Of a DNA stretch of 64,000 nt, positions 46,625 through 56,949 are shown piece after piece. Source of the stretch: Ceratopteris richardii (taxonomy: Eukaryota; Streptophyta; Polypodiopsida; Polypodiales; Pteridaceae); contig CM035433.1 of NCBI GenBank assembly GCA_020310875.1, positions 105,924,758 to 105,988,757 of the forward strand. The letters run 5' to 3'. A program made the translations under genes and the position numbers. Every line of letters starts with the position of its first letter. The first letter of the stretch is position 1. The notes beneath the pieces were generated by a model. The model saw nothing but the letters and a program-made list of their open reading frames with translations. It was not told where the DNA came from and made no database searches.

Positions 46625-47071
46625 AACCAAGACATTCTTACTTAATATATCTCCCTCTTTTAGAAGCTTTTTTTCATACTTCCATTGATTTTTCTTTGCA
46701 GGATGGTGACTAAGAATGTGATTGATTACATCACTTCAATTATGTCTTTTTATGGACTATATTCGTATTGGCATTTTTTTTTATTAATTTCAACATTCTG
46801 ATGAGGTTTCTATTGTGCAATGATTATACAAGAACTTGCATGAGTAAATTCTAGGTGACTCAAGAATATAAACCAAGACATTATTACATAATATATCTCC
46901 CCTTTTTAGAACCTTTTTTTCATACTTCCATTGATTTTTCTTTACAGGATGGTAACTAAGAATGCGACTAATTACATCACTTCAATTATGCCTTTTTATG
47001 GACTATATTCATATTGGCATTTTTTAGTTTAATTTCAATATTCTGATGAGGCTTCAATTGTGCAATGATTA
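46625..47071 (+). repeat. tandem duplication, unit about 246 bases
   Basis: AACCAAGACATT starts both units (46625 and 46871). The copies share the phrase TTGATTTTTCTTTRCAGGATGG, which looks like a 3' splice site plus exon start, then ATTACATCACTTCAATTATG and GGACTATATTC. The second copy is about 200 bases long. The duplicated segment may be the terminal exon region of the gene before it. Confidence 0.85.
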
Positions 47072-47929
47072 TAGTTTCAATTAAAGTATTTGAGTCTATC
47101 CAAGGTTCACATTAGAAATTCTCCATGCTTCTCTGGCCTCAAGGTATTCATGAGAAAGTCTCCATGGTGCACATAACTAGGAATATTAAAGAGGGTGGAG
47201 AACCTGGTGCAAATTCCAATTCAAGTGATATTCAAAATATGTAGAGCATGAAGTTTAGTCATATTACAGTGTAGATGAGGTTAGAGAAGACGACGGATTC
47301 AAGCTACTAGGGCAATCCAAGCTTGTTGAATGGTCCTAATCGCTTGAATCAGTTGTGTATTACAAACATGCTTCAAAACGTGATTTTTGAATAAAGATTT
47401 GACTAATGAGCAATACAACTTTCCATCTCAACTCATGGCATAATTACATACAATTTGTACATAAATAAATCTTCCAACATATGTTGGTTACACATCAGAT
47501 TACAATCTTACATTCAAAAAATATATTGTTTCACCCTTCTTTTCTGTCCTTTTTGGAGCCCTCACCCTTGTGCTGCTTGTGGCCCTTTTCGAAGCCCTCA
47601 CCTCTACTCTTATTCTTTGGCCCATGCTTCAATGGGGAGTGATGAGGAAACCCCTTTTTTCTTCATTCAATTTAGGAATTCCTGGAAAGAAATAAACAAA
47701 ATATATGGCAAGGCTTACACTTTGTAGTTTACATGTTGTGATTGGAGAGAATTCATGAAAAGTGCTTGATATTCATTGAAGTCAATGATAATAAGACTCC
47801 ATGGCCCCTGTCAATGAGTGGCATGTAAAAATAACTTCTCTATTGAAAAAATGTTACTTATTTCAAAATGAAGATGAATACTTAATTTTCAATATAGGGG
47901 TACAAAGAAATCTATGAGATTCAAGAAAC
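47072..47929. other. non-coding stretch with one hairpin
   Basis: No gene recognised apart from the hairpin at 47296-47350. Confidence 0.4.
47296..47350. repeat. hairpin family copy 1
   Basis: Arms GATTCAAGCTACTAGG and CCTAATCGCTTGAATC pair except for three bases, with a loop of about 23 bases. Most diverged and isolated copy. Confidence 0.7.
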
Positions 47930-47997
47930 ACGACCAATCCAAGCGATTAGGGTCATTTAAAAATCCCTCGATGTCCCTAATCACTTGTATCGGTCGT
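47930..47997. repeat. hairpin family copy 2
   Basis: Left arm ACGACCAATCCAAGCGATTA with GGGTCAT, right arm ATGTCCCTAATCACTTGTAT ending CGGTCGT; imperfect stem about 27 long. Confidence 0.8.
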
Positions 47998-48114
47998 CCT
48001 TATATTCTTCATGAATTATCATTCTATTATATTTCCCATACAGCCAACAATGCAAAACAGCTAAAGCTATGCCTTACAAAACATTTTTACAAGGCACTGA
48101 TTATAAATGAGAAC

Positions 48115-48187
48115 CACAACTGACTCAAGCGATTAGGGTCATCTGAAAATCCCCGGATGTCCCTATTCACTTGAATCAATCGTGTTG
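48115..48187. repeat. hairpin family copy 3
   Basis: CAAGCGATTAGGGTCATC pairs with GATGTCCCTATTCACTTG; outer bases CACAAC and GTGTTG also pair approximately. Confidence 0.78.
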
Positions 48188-48209
48188 TAAAATGATTGAT
48201 CATGAGGAC

Positions 48210-48266
48210 CGATCCAAGTGATTAGGGGCATCCAAAACTTCCTGATGCCCCTAATCACTTGGATCG
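48210..48266. repeat. hairpin family copy 4, perfect 23-base stem
   Basis: Left arm 48210-48232 and right arm 48244-48266 are perfectly complementary over 23 bases (left begins CGATCCAAGTGATTAGG, right ends CCTAATCACTTGGATCG) with an 11-base loop. Confidence 0.92.
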
Positions 48267-48449
48267 ATTGTCTACAAGCTTCCGTGATCCATCATAACAC
48301 ACAAAATGTGTTGTCTATGGAAAGTTTTGAAAAGCAGGTAAAAAACTTGAAGGTAATCGCAAGTCGGCACTAGCAAGGAGTTCACAAAATAATGAAAAAA
48401 AATGAATAGAGGAGCTTAAATAGGTCTCTAGAATGAGTTGACAATTGGT
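48267..48449. other. spacer before the promoter units
   Basis: About 180 bases between hairpin 4 and the first G-box unit; no feature seen. Confidence 0.4.
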
Positions 48450-48663
48450 GCCACATGGCACCTTGTGATTGGTCCACATAATCTAGCCATTATAAATCCC
48501 AATATACAATGCCATGTGGTATCATTTGAGTGGGCCATGTCATCTAGTCATTGCGATTCCCAACATCAGTCTGCCACGTGGTGCTCGCTTATTGGTCCAC
48601 ATCATGTGATCGTTACCCGGTCCTCCTCACCTATAAATACCAGTTCCCTTCACCATTTCACAT
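48450..48663 (+). promoter_or_regulatory. promoter with three tandem G-box-like units and a TATA box
   Basis: Three units with a period of about 62 bases begin GCCACATGG (48450), GCCATGTGG (48511) and GCCACGTGG (48573). Units share TTGGTCCACAT and ATCTAGYCATT. Unit 3 holds a canonical CACGTG G-box; units 1 and 3 contain ATTGG, an inverted CCAAT box. TATAAAT follows at 48632-48638, so transcription should start near 48665. The first ATG downstream is the start of the gene at 48831. In plants the G-box binds bZIP/bHLH factors; which ones act here is unknown. Confidence 0.7.
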
Positions 48664-49903
48664 TTTCAACCTTCATAGAATTTCTCTCTTCATCACCCTG
48701 CATAGTTGTGCTTCATACCCAATACGATTGATACAAGCGATTACACACATTTGACCGGCCTTTGACTAGCTTATTTCGGTTGCATCGGTCGTGTTCTCCA
48801 CTAGGACACACTAGAATAACTAGAGCTGAGATGGAGGAAAAGAATGTGATCCTAAGTGTTTCTCCATTTGAGAAACCACTAGATTTCATGGTTCAAGAGG
48901 GCTTAACTATGGATTATTTTCCAGATGCAATGAGGATATTCAATCCCAAGATAGATTTCAAAGTACTTTTGGAGAAAACTAAAAGCTTTCTAAGGGATGA
49001 GTGGGAGAGCTATCTGGGTGTTTTCAATGGAAAGGAGCTTACTATCTTTGGAAAAGCCTATATCCATCCACACATCTTTGGAAAGAATCCATTGGATAGG
49101 GCAAAAGAAAGTGCAAAAGGATATCCCCTTTGCTAGGAAAGCTAGATTTATGCCCAGAGCATGAAAGGGACTACTCTTTGCTCCCATTGAACATTGCCTT
49201 CTTAATATGGCTTGATCACATGTCAAATGACAAGGAGGAAGAATGTGTTCATGTTGAAGAGAAAGAGCCATTCCTTGAGCTGACACTTGAGGAAAGCTCA
49301 AAAAGTATGAAAGGTGTCATGGAGATTGTTTAAGAGATCAATCTCCAAGTAGAAGAAGAGCAGATCAAGAATTTTGATGTGGCTACTTTTAAAGTAGAGA
49401 CTGCTATAAGGGATCCAAGTCAAGATGTGAAAGTTTCTGAGAAGTCCCTTCTTCTCCAGATCTACCATTTTATTTCATCTCTAGGAAGGAATTTATTCCA
49501 CTCTATTACATTCAGGAACTCTTCAACCTAAGGGAAGACTACTACCTTGCTATTATAGCTGAGTCAGAGGAAGTTGCAAGGAGATTTATCAATGAGAAGG
49601 GAGAAAGAAAAGAAGAATTTTTGCATCTAGATTTAGCATTTTCAAATGAAGAATTCAAAGATTCATCAGAAGCTCTTTCAAGCTACTTTGAAAGAGCTAT
49701 TTCAGAGAAGCCAACACTTGCTGCTGAAGACTTTGATCAGCATCAGAATTAGGATCTTTGGTATATACTCATTTGGGTGCAGCTATTCATTTTTGGACAT
49801 TGCTGAGGACAAAGGAACCATACATATTGACTCAAAAGAGTTCATTGAGGAGGAAGATGAGGTCAAGGTATGTAAAAAAAAGTTTCCTGTGATGTGTTAG
49901 AGG

Positions 49904-49968
49904 TGACCGATTCAAGCGATTAGGGTCATCGGAGAATATCCGATGAGTCTTATCACTTGAATCGGTCA
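49904..49968. repeat. hairpin family copy 5
   Basis: 29-base arms (49904-49932 and 49940-49968), beginning TGACCGATTCAAGCGATTAG and ending ATCGGTCA, agree at 25 of 29 positions; 7-base loop. Confidence 0.88.
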
Positions 49969-50060
49969 TGTCTATGACTTAAATGCAATATTCATAATTT
50001 ACATCCTTTTTAATGTATAACTACTCTATCAACATTAATTAGGGGGAGAAATGATATGCA

Positions 50061-50122
50061 ACCGATTCAAGTGATTATGCCCATCGGATATTCTTCGATG
50101 GTCCTAATCACTTGAATCATTC
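50061..50122. repeat. hairpin family copy 6
   Basis: CGATTCAAGTGATTATGCCCATCG against CGATGGTCCTAATCACTTG; imperfect stem with a short loop. Confidence 0.8.
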
Positions 50123-50236
50123 CTGTCTTAGATTTGCATGCAACATTCATATTTAACATCTTTCTATGTGTGCTAGTACTCTTATGAACATTTATAATCT
50201 ATTTCCATGAAGTTAAGGGTGAGGAAATGATATGCA

Positions 50237-50300
50237 ACCGATGCAAGCGATTAGGCCCATTGGATATTTTTCAATGGGCCTAATCACTTGAATGTGTCGT
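50237..50300. repeat. hairpin family copy 7
   Basis: Inner arms GATTAGGCCCATTG (50249-50262) and CAATGGGCCTAATC (50272-50285) are perfectly complementary over 14 bases; the outer part is imperfect. Compared with copy 4, both arms have changed together. Confidence 0.85.
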
Positions 50301-50406
50301 GTCTAAAACTTGCATGCAGCATTGATAATTAACATCTTATTGTGTGTATAAATACTATTTTCAACATTAATTATATGTTTTTATAAAGTTTAGGGTGAGA
50401 AATTGA

Positions 50407-50467
50407 ACACAATCAATGCAAGCGATTAGGCCCATCTGATGACCCTAATTGCTTGAACTGGTTGTGT
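50407..50467. repeat. hairpin family copy 8
   Basis: CACAATCAATGCAAGCGATTAGG-type left arm against CCTAATTGCTTGAACTGGTTGTG-type right arm; most of the stem is preserved with a shortened loop. Confidence 0.8.
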
Positions 50468-50978
50468 CTCATGCTTTGTTTCTGCTTATGTTTCCAGTTA
50501 TTTCTATGAATTTAAAAGTTTCCTTGGACTTCTTCTCACCTAGGTTTTTTATTTTTTCCATAGTTATCTATATTGGATGAAGACAACTTTCTTGGCAAGG
50601 GGAAGGGAACAAGGAAAACCAGAGAGGAGAAAGGAAAGACAAAGGTGGATATTCATTCAGTGATCCACTATCTTCCAAAATTGAATCGAGAATAATTTTG
50701 TGTTATTTATAAGCATTATAGTGAAGAGCCAGATTTTGCACTATTCTTCTTGAGGAATCTTTCAAGATACATGGGTTTTACTTCAATACCCTTTAATGCA
50801 TACAGAGTTTTGCTACTTGAAAGAACAACTGCATTTAGAATTTTTGGATATGCCCCAGGATTCAATGCTTCAAGGACAGGCTACTTCCTTTGTTACTCAA
50901 GCTATGCAATGGTTCCAGGGGTGTCAGATGTTAAAAGTATTACTAGCTACAGGAGAAAAGAGTACCTCAGATACAGAG

Positions 50979-51575
50979 GACATTTGCCAGAGCCAAGCTC
51001 ATCCAAAAGATGCAAGAAGGATTAAATATATTTCTTTTCAAAGCTTATTAAAATGTACATAGATACACATATTTATTGCCCAAAGGGATACATGACATTG
51101 CAAATATGAAGGATGTAATCTGTTTTTGTGTAATTGATCCATGTCCTAATATTAATCCTTATTGATCCATGATCTGTTTTTCTCTTATGAAAGTCCTATT
51201 TATCTGATGATAATATTTTGCATGAGCTCTTTGTAATTGTGTTCTCAAGAATCAATCAAAAAGCTCTTTGAAGGCAGATTTGCCAAATTCAAGCTCATTT
51301 AGAAGACTAAAAAAGATGTACATACATTATAGACATATTTCTTTTCAAAGCTTATTACATCATGAAATGTACATACATAGACATCTTTATTTCTCAAAGA
51401 AATAAAAGACATTGAAAATATTAAGGCTTCCTTTGGAATTTAATCTTTTTCATTTTGTGATATTGATCCATGATGTTTTTGTTTGGTGATAGTCCTATTC
51501 TTTTGATGACAATATTTGGCATGAGCTAATTGTCTTATAAAGAACCAATCAAAAAGCTTTTGAAGGCATTACTTT
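50979..51575 (+). repeat. tandem duplication of the gene's 3' end, unit about 299 bases
   Basis: Unit 1 starts CATTTGCCAGAGCCAAGCTC (50979), unit 2 GATTTGCCAAATTCAAGCTC (51278). Both continue with ATTTCTTTTCAAAGCTTATT, GACATTG, TTGATCCATG, AGTCCTATT and AATCAATCAAAAAGCT-type words. The first unit begins inside the last coding block, so the gene's 3' end was duplicated with it. Confidence 0.8.
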
Positions 51576-51739
51576 TTGTTACTCCTCCTCCTTTCCTTGT
51601 GCACCTAAAGAAGCTTGTCCTTGCTTGATAATGAGATTTTTCCATGCCTTGGCCCATATGGCAAGTGTCTCCTTTGCTACAAAGAGTGCACCATGCACAA
51701 GAAGAATATGTTGGAAGAAGAGAAGAGTTTCATCAGATG

Positions 51740-53822
51740 TTTATTTCAATTAAAGAAAAATAAATTGAGAAAATTATCTTTGAAACTCACCAAGTAGTAT
51801 GTTATGTCTTTGGCACTCCATGCCTCTATGATGATTTCTATAAGCTCTGTTGTCGCCTTTCTGAAATCTGTCACATAGCTATTTGATGTTACCTGTTGTC
51901 GCATGATCTTTAAAAAATTATCTAGTTTGACCCACACCTCCATTCTCTTTTTTTCTATTTCTGGTTTGCTCTTTACATTAGTCGTGAACTCACAAAATTT
52001 TTTCTAGCAACTCCACATGGCATTTAATTGTTTGTCATCATGGTTGCTAAAGAATCTCCTTGCTTTTGCACCTCCCATTGAGAGAACTTGTAGTACATTA
52101 CCTGTATTTTGTGAAAGCTTTGGATCTTTTCTTAGATGAACATCACCACCATGAAATCCCATTTTGAAAGTAGAGATTCACATTTTCTTAATGCACTCAT
52201 CTGCAATGATAGAATATGCATAATCCAAGTGGAGACGGACCAACTTGTCAATGATCCTTAACTCTACATGTAGTGTACATATGTGTACATTTGTCAATGC
52301 TATTGGAAGTATGAGATCTAGAAGGAGCCTCCTCAGCCTCAGCTCTAGCAATCCACCCTCTTGTGCCTAGACTTTGCATGCAGTACAAGCAAGGGTACTT
52401 AGAATTTTCTCCCGCGCTTATACCAAACATGCATTTGAGCGTCTTTAGGTCTCCACTTAAACGCCACTCAACTTTAAAGTTTCCATATTCTTTGACATTC
52501 AACAATTCTCGTGATGATGCCTCTGAACAACATTTGGAATGTTTGTCTCTGAGAATAACCATTTAAGTGTTTTATGGCTCTCAAATGGAACTTGAGCACA
52601 ACCAACCCACCATAACTCCATTTCTGATTGTACTTTGAGAGATGGAGTATCCAATTTCCCAAGCCTATAGTCCAAAGCTCTGTTCATCAGTGCAATACTT
52701 ATTCTCTCCATTTTTTTATGTTTTTTAAGTTAAGCTTCATCAAGTTTGATTACAAATTTCAACAGACCAGAACATTCATGTTCTTTTATATTATAAAACT
52801 GAACCATGTATGTTTGAAGTCTTATTATATCTATCTCTATATTGTTAAATGCATTGTAAGTGAAATGTAACTTTTGTTTTCCTACTTCGTAAGGCATGTT
52901 ACCATGAATATCTTTATATTCAACAAATATTGATGTGATCTTCTTATTCAAACAGAGCCGAAACTTTCTTGCATTATGGGGTCTAGGCAATCCAAAGCTT
53001 TTAACTTTGTTAAATTTTAAAAATTCACACCAAACTTTTGAAATTGCTCTATAACCTTTTCTACTCACTCCAATGCCATCACAAATCTCCTGAATTTGAG
53101 ATGGTTCTAGCAGCAGATTCATGTCTATCATGAATTTTGGAAAACAAAGCGTTTCAAGCATGTATTTTCTTTCCGTTTGAATAGTCTTAAAACGTCATTT
53201 TGACTCATAATTTCATTACAAAAATGTATGTGCTCAAAACTTCTCAACATATTGAAACCTAGCACATTTTTCACGTGATCTCTTACAATTTTAATTCTTT
53301 TCTTTTTTTTATCAGATTTTTCAGTAGAAAAGGTGTTACTTGTTTTGATCGCATTCTCAAACCTATAGGAGTTTCTTTCATTCTTTTGAAAGATTCTAAC
53401 TGAGAAGATAAAGTGGATAATTTGTAGTCTAGCTCCCTCATATGTAAATCCCTTTGATGTAGTGTGTTTTGTAAATAGTTGATGTATTGTACATAATTCC
53501 TTGAAATCTCCCAGAGCCTTGAACAATAGCCTCGTAAACCATCCTCACCATCTCCTACAAATCTAATCAGATCATGAAGATTATGAAAAGGGGGATATCT
53601 TCCAGTTTGTGGATCAATTGGATAAACAGATCCATCTGCCCATATGTCAATATGTTTTTTGCCTTCTTTCCGCAATCCATCCACTTTAGAAGTTGAAGAG
53701 CCCTTCGAAATACCTTGCTTGTTGTTGCATACTCATGAATAACTACAATGTTGATATGGGACTTATCACAATGATTTCGGTTGGTTGAAAGCTCAGTGAG
53801 AATGTTTTGGTTGAGGTTCACC
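51740..53822 (-). pseudogene. unnamed transposon-like gene, broken
   Basis: Minus-strand coding-like pieces in several frames. N-terminal: DGLRKEGKKHIDIWADGSVYPIDPQTG (about 53690-53600) and a short helical region. Middle: 53161-52730 (MLETLCFPKFMIDMNLLLEPS, FGLPRPHNARKFRLCLNKKI), then VPFESHKTLKWLF (52640-52570). Late: VEWRLSGDLKTLKCMFGISA then KYPCLYC (52480-52380), RIIDKLVRLHLDYAYSII (about 52240) and WVKLDNFLKIMRQQV (51943-51746). The S-G-D-L-K...K-Y-P-C-x-Y-C motif and the later D-K-L segment recall, from memory, an uncharacterised family of mobile-element-like proteins known mainly from animals and protists; I cannot name or confirm it. Frames change at least four times. Confidence 0.5.
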
Positions 53823-54666
53823 ATGGTCTGCTATGAAGAGTGACACAAAAGTGTCTAAAATGACGTGAAAGAGAGAAACAGGCCTACTATGGAAAGTAGA
53901 GTAAAAAAGTGCAAAATGACATAAGCACACATTATATAGGTCCGTGAACAAGAGGAAAAAATTGAATATTGATGAATGCCCAATGAGCACAAACTTGGAG
54001 GCATAAGATATCACACAAACTTTTCATGATTATCACATGATTTTCTCTCTCTTCAAAATTTGCATAAGATACATTTTAAATGAGCTTACACAGAACTTTT
54101 TAAAATGATTTGACAACTTTAATCCAAATTAAGCACAAGTAATTGAAATCCTTACTTGGCCCTTTTTTTGCTGTTTTCACCCTAATGTTCTATTGGCCAT
54201 TCTTTTCCTTGTTCTTGCTCCTGCCACAATGTTGATTCTTTCCTTGGAAAGGAACACGAACACTATACACATCTCCACTCTGAGTCCCAAACATATATTT
54301 TCTATGAATCACTTCACTCGAGTGCTCCACATATGTCCACATAGACCAGTTTACCACCACGTGCACCATATCTAATATATGTGGACATCAGTGACCAACC
54401 AAAAGGATTATGTGATAGTACTTTGTTTATCAAAAGCATCCATGAAGAGGCTACACAAAACTGATCTTGTAAAATATGAAAAAATAAAAGAACTATATTT
54501 GAAAGAAGAAAAATAGCATGATGTTTGCAATGATGATGATGGGATGGTAGATTTTATCAATGATTGGTATTAAAATGAAAGTGGGAAGGTTGATATCTTT
54601 AAAAAAAAGGTATTTGAGAATAATGTATAAAGCACATCTATGAAGGAAGTCGTTTGACATGACTAG
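53823..54666. other. non-coding stretch, nothing recognised
   Basis: AT-rich; lies upstream of the minus-strand transposon-like gene. No clear promoter or terminal inverted repeat found. Confidence 0.35.
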
Positions 54667-54729
54667 GTGCAAGTTTTTTATTCTCAATATTCTAAATTAT
54701 TCTATTTCGAAACTATTAAGGCACAGTAT

Positions 54730-55300
54730 ATTAATAGTTCTTCTTATCTTGATAGATGTCATTGTAAATGGTGGCTTAGCATCAATCTGACGGGCATCAT
54801 TGAAAAGGTACTCATGATAGTTCAAGCTTTTCAATTTCTCTTGGATTTTGCGGTTATTGTCTTACCCAAAGATACCTCTTATCCTCTACTCCTAGGAAGC
54901 CCTTGGATGAGGCAAGCCAAAGCACTACATGATTGACAAAGAAATAGGTTATGGATTTCTACAAAGGCTAATGATCAATTGCAGATACACTTGGAGGAAG
55001 GATGTGATGCTACCAAGGCAACTGGGTATATAGTGGATACTCATGTAATGCCTTCGCTACCTCATGAAGATGATGATTTGTGAAATTGGATGATGGGCAA
55101 TGCAGAGTGTTGCACAATTGAAATAAGTGAAATAAATGAGGATTCTGAAAAGGAAGCATAGGGATGCAAAAAAGAGGCAAAAAGTGATCATTTTCACTTG
55201 AATAGTATGAAAAGAGATAAATCAAGTGATTGCAGGGAATTAGATGCAGAAGTCATAAAAGGGCCTCATGTGGCCCAAGTTGGGCACCTCTCCTAGGGCA
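54730..55300 (+). pseudogene. Ty3/gypsy protease-region remnant
   Basis: Translation contains FAVIVLPKDTSYPLLLGSPWMRQAKALHD (54860-54936), the conserved end of the gypsy aspartic protease fold (Y-P-x-L-L-G-x-P-W-x-x-x-A-x-A-x-H-D). The catalytic D-S/T-G lies upstream and is not recognisable. An acidic linker with stops follows (HLEEGCDATKATGYI). No reverse transcriptase follows. Confidence 0.65.
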
Positions 55301-56084
55301 ATTGAAGTGTGCAAGAATTCTCAGGTAGCCAAGGTGGCCAATTTAGATGCCTAATTTTTGGCAGTCAAAATGAAATTTCTAGGCGAATAATTTTCATGCA
55401 GGATGAACATGTGCAACTAAAATCTAGCACATCTCAGGAAATGAGGTACCTAATTTTTGGTGATTTTTATGATGCACGACCACAAGGTAAACACCTAGCT
55501 AGTACTGCGCAAGTAGGCATGGAGCCTTCCCTTTGACAAAATGGGCCAATTTTTTATGTGGAATTGACTCCTTCTATGGAGCAAAGTGGAAAAGCTAATT
55601 TTTTGCAGGCATCTCCAAGTATGCAGAGCCCTCCGATTGGGCCACTTGACCACATCTCATGCTCCCCATAAACACAATGTTCCCTCCAAAATTGGTTGTC
55701 CAAACCCTTTTTTTTTTTCCTCTTGAAATGAGGATTGACAAAAATTCAAATTCAATGCATACTTAGAATAAGAATGTTGTCCTTTTCTTCTCGGACAATT
55801 TCCCCCATTGAGAAGCACACAACTGTGATCTCTCTATCTTATGAACAGAGAAAGCTCACAAATGCTCTCCCTCTTTACCCTTGTGGACAACATGCCAATA
55901 AACATCCTCAATAAAGAGATTCTCAAGAGTACAATGAGAGCTTTGGGAGCTCTCCTCCCTTCCTTGGTTATGTGGGTTGTGACAACCCACTCGATGTTGC
56001 TGCCTATGGCCAAAAAAGTATGAACCATATAGGACTGATATCTACCTGTATAAAACCTGTTGTAATTTGGACATCAAGAAGAAA
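55301..56084. other. non-coding stretch, nothing recognised
   Basis: Contains the phrase CTAATTTTTGG twice (near 55350 and 55450) in a loose repeat. No gene assigned. Confidence 0.35.
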
Positions 56085-56089
56085 ATGGC

Positions 56090-56165
56090 AGTGTGGATAG
56101 CTTGGTATCATCCTTTGAAGGAGGTCTTGAGTTCGAATCAGTGACATGCATCAATGAAGTACTCC
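56090..56165 (+). repeat. tRNA-derived SINE-like head
   Basis: TGGATAGCTTGG (A-box-like, 56094-56105) is followed by AGTTCGAATCA (56130-56140), which matches the Pol III B box at 9 of 11 positions. Spacing fits a tRNA-derived promoter. It does not fold as a complete tRNA, and no tail or target duplication is clear. Confidence 0.45.
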
Positions 56166-56204
56166 ATGATTGAGGTGCAGCTCACATGGGACTGTTACCG
56201 CTCT

Positions 56205-56216
56205 AATACCAGTATT
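56205..56216 (-). other. primer-binding-site-like sequence
   Basis: The minus strand reads CTGGTATTAGAGC here, as in the copia primer sites. An LTR could extend to the right (to about 56495), but its ends are not supported by a second copy. Confidence 0.3.
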
Positions 56217-56703
56217 AGAAACCTCTTTTGTTGCTCTACAATTCATCTATCAACTTCAGGGTGCACATACAGAGCTATGTAGTTCATCCACCCAACCGCC
56301 GAGCATCATTATCTTTTTGTGATAATTCGCTACTCCTCATGAGTCTCATAAAATGAGATAATAATCTCCCTTCTTCTACCCATCAAATAAAACAATGCTC
56401 CTCACAGAGCCATGTGGCACAAAGCCATAATATGACACGTACCTACATCTGAGGTACTCATTCTAGGAGTAGAAGTGGGTGACTGTTAGCTCAGAAAATG
56501 GTTGGTTTTGATGCACTAATGTGGTTCTATTTGGCAGGAAAATATGTTTGATTTCAGTTTGTAGGAGCTTTCGGCATGCCATGTCGCATTAAAATTGGAT
56601 GTTTTGAAGCAGAACATGAGGCCTGGGAACCCCTTGGTGACACAAGAGGAGATTTTGGCGATAACTAGTTCCGATTCACATTACCAGAATATAAAGCACA
56701 GCA

Positions 56704-56949
56704 AGCTGGGGAGTAAGAGGGACTCTTCCATGGATGGCTCCTGAATTGCCGAATGGAAATAGCAACTTTGTTTTTGAGAAGGTTGATGTATTCTCTTTTG
56801 GAATCGTAATGTGGGAGCTGCTGACTGGGGAGGAGCCATATGCAAATATGCATCATGGAGCTATAATTGGAGGAATTGCCAACAACACACTACGGCCAGC
56901 AATCCCTAGGTGGTGTGATCCTGCATGGAAATCATTGATGGAAAAGTGT
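56704..56949 (+). pseudogene. Raf-like protein kinase fragment
   Basis: Translation gives [55 protein letters not shown] and then [19 protein letters not shown]: kinase subdomains VIII to X/XI, with the APE motif, the D-V-F-S-F-G-I-V-x-W-E-L subdomain IX and the conserved region before the final Arg. This is the pattern of plant PB1-type Raf-like MAP3K kinases. Only the second half of the C-lobe is present; the ATP site, catalytic loop and DFG are missing. It stops at TGA right at the junction with PPR sequence, so it is a fragment and not functional. Confidence 0.8.

Larger units (their letters stand above)
49868..50563 (+). other. predicted intron holding four tandem hairpins
   Basis: GTATGT donor at 49868 and TTTTTTCCATAG acceptor ending at 50563, 696 bases, phase 0. 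The interior is a tandem repeat of about 170 bases, each with one hairpin (starts 49904, 50061, 50237, 50407) and shared flanks (GCATGCAACATTCATA, AAATGATATGCAACCGAT). Confidence 0.5.
48831..51025 (+). pseudogene. unrecognised gene with hairpin-bearing intron, damaged
   Basis: The first ATG after the TATA promoter (48831) begins MEEKNVILSVSPFEKPLDFM. The frame runs to 49133 and continues after a frame change (LGKLDLCPEHERDYSLLPLN). Later segments are acidic and Leu/Glu/Lys-rich (EEVARRFINEKGERKEEF). A first coding block ends EEEDEVK at a GTATGT donor (49868), and a second begins LSILDEDNFLGKGK after a CCATAG acceptor (50563). The join is in phase 0. The second block has an in-frame TAA at about 50695 and ends at 51025; after about 50800 an alternative frame (ATG 50796) looks equally coding-like. 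I recognise no family. Structure suggests an expressed gene gone partly to decay, or a gene whose splicing I have misread. Confidence 0.5.

Noticed and set aside
47296-50467. CRISPR-like array
   Set aside because: The repeats are palindromic, unequal in spacing and sequence, in a plant nuclear context without cas genes.
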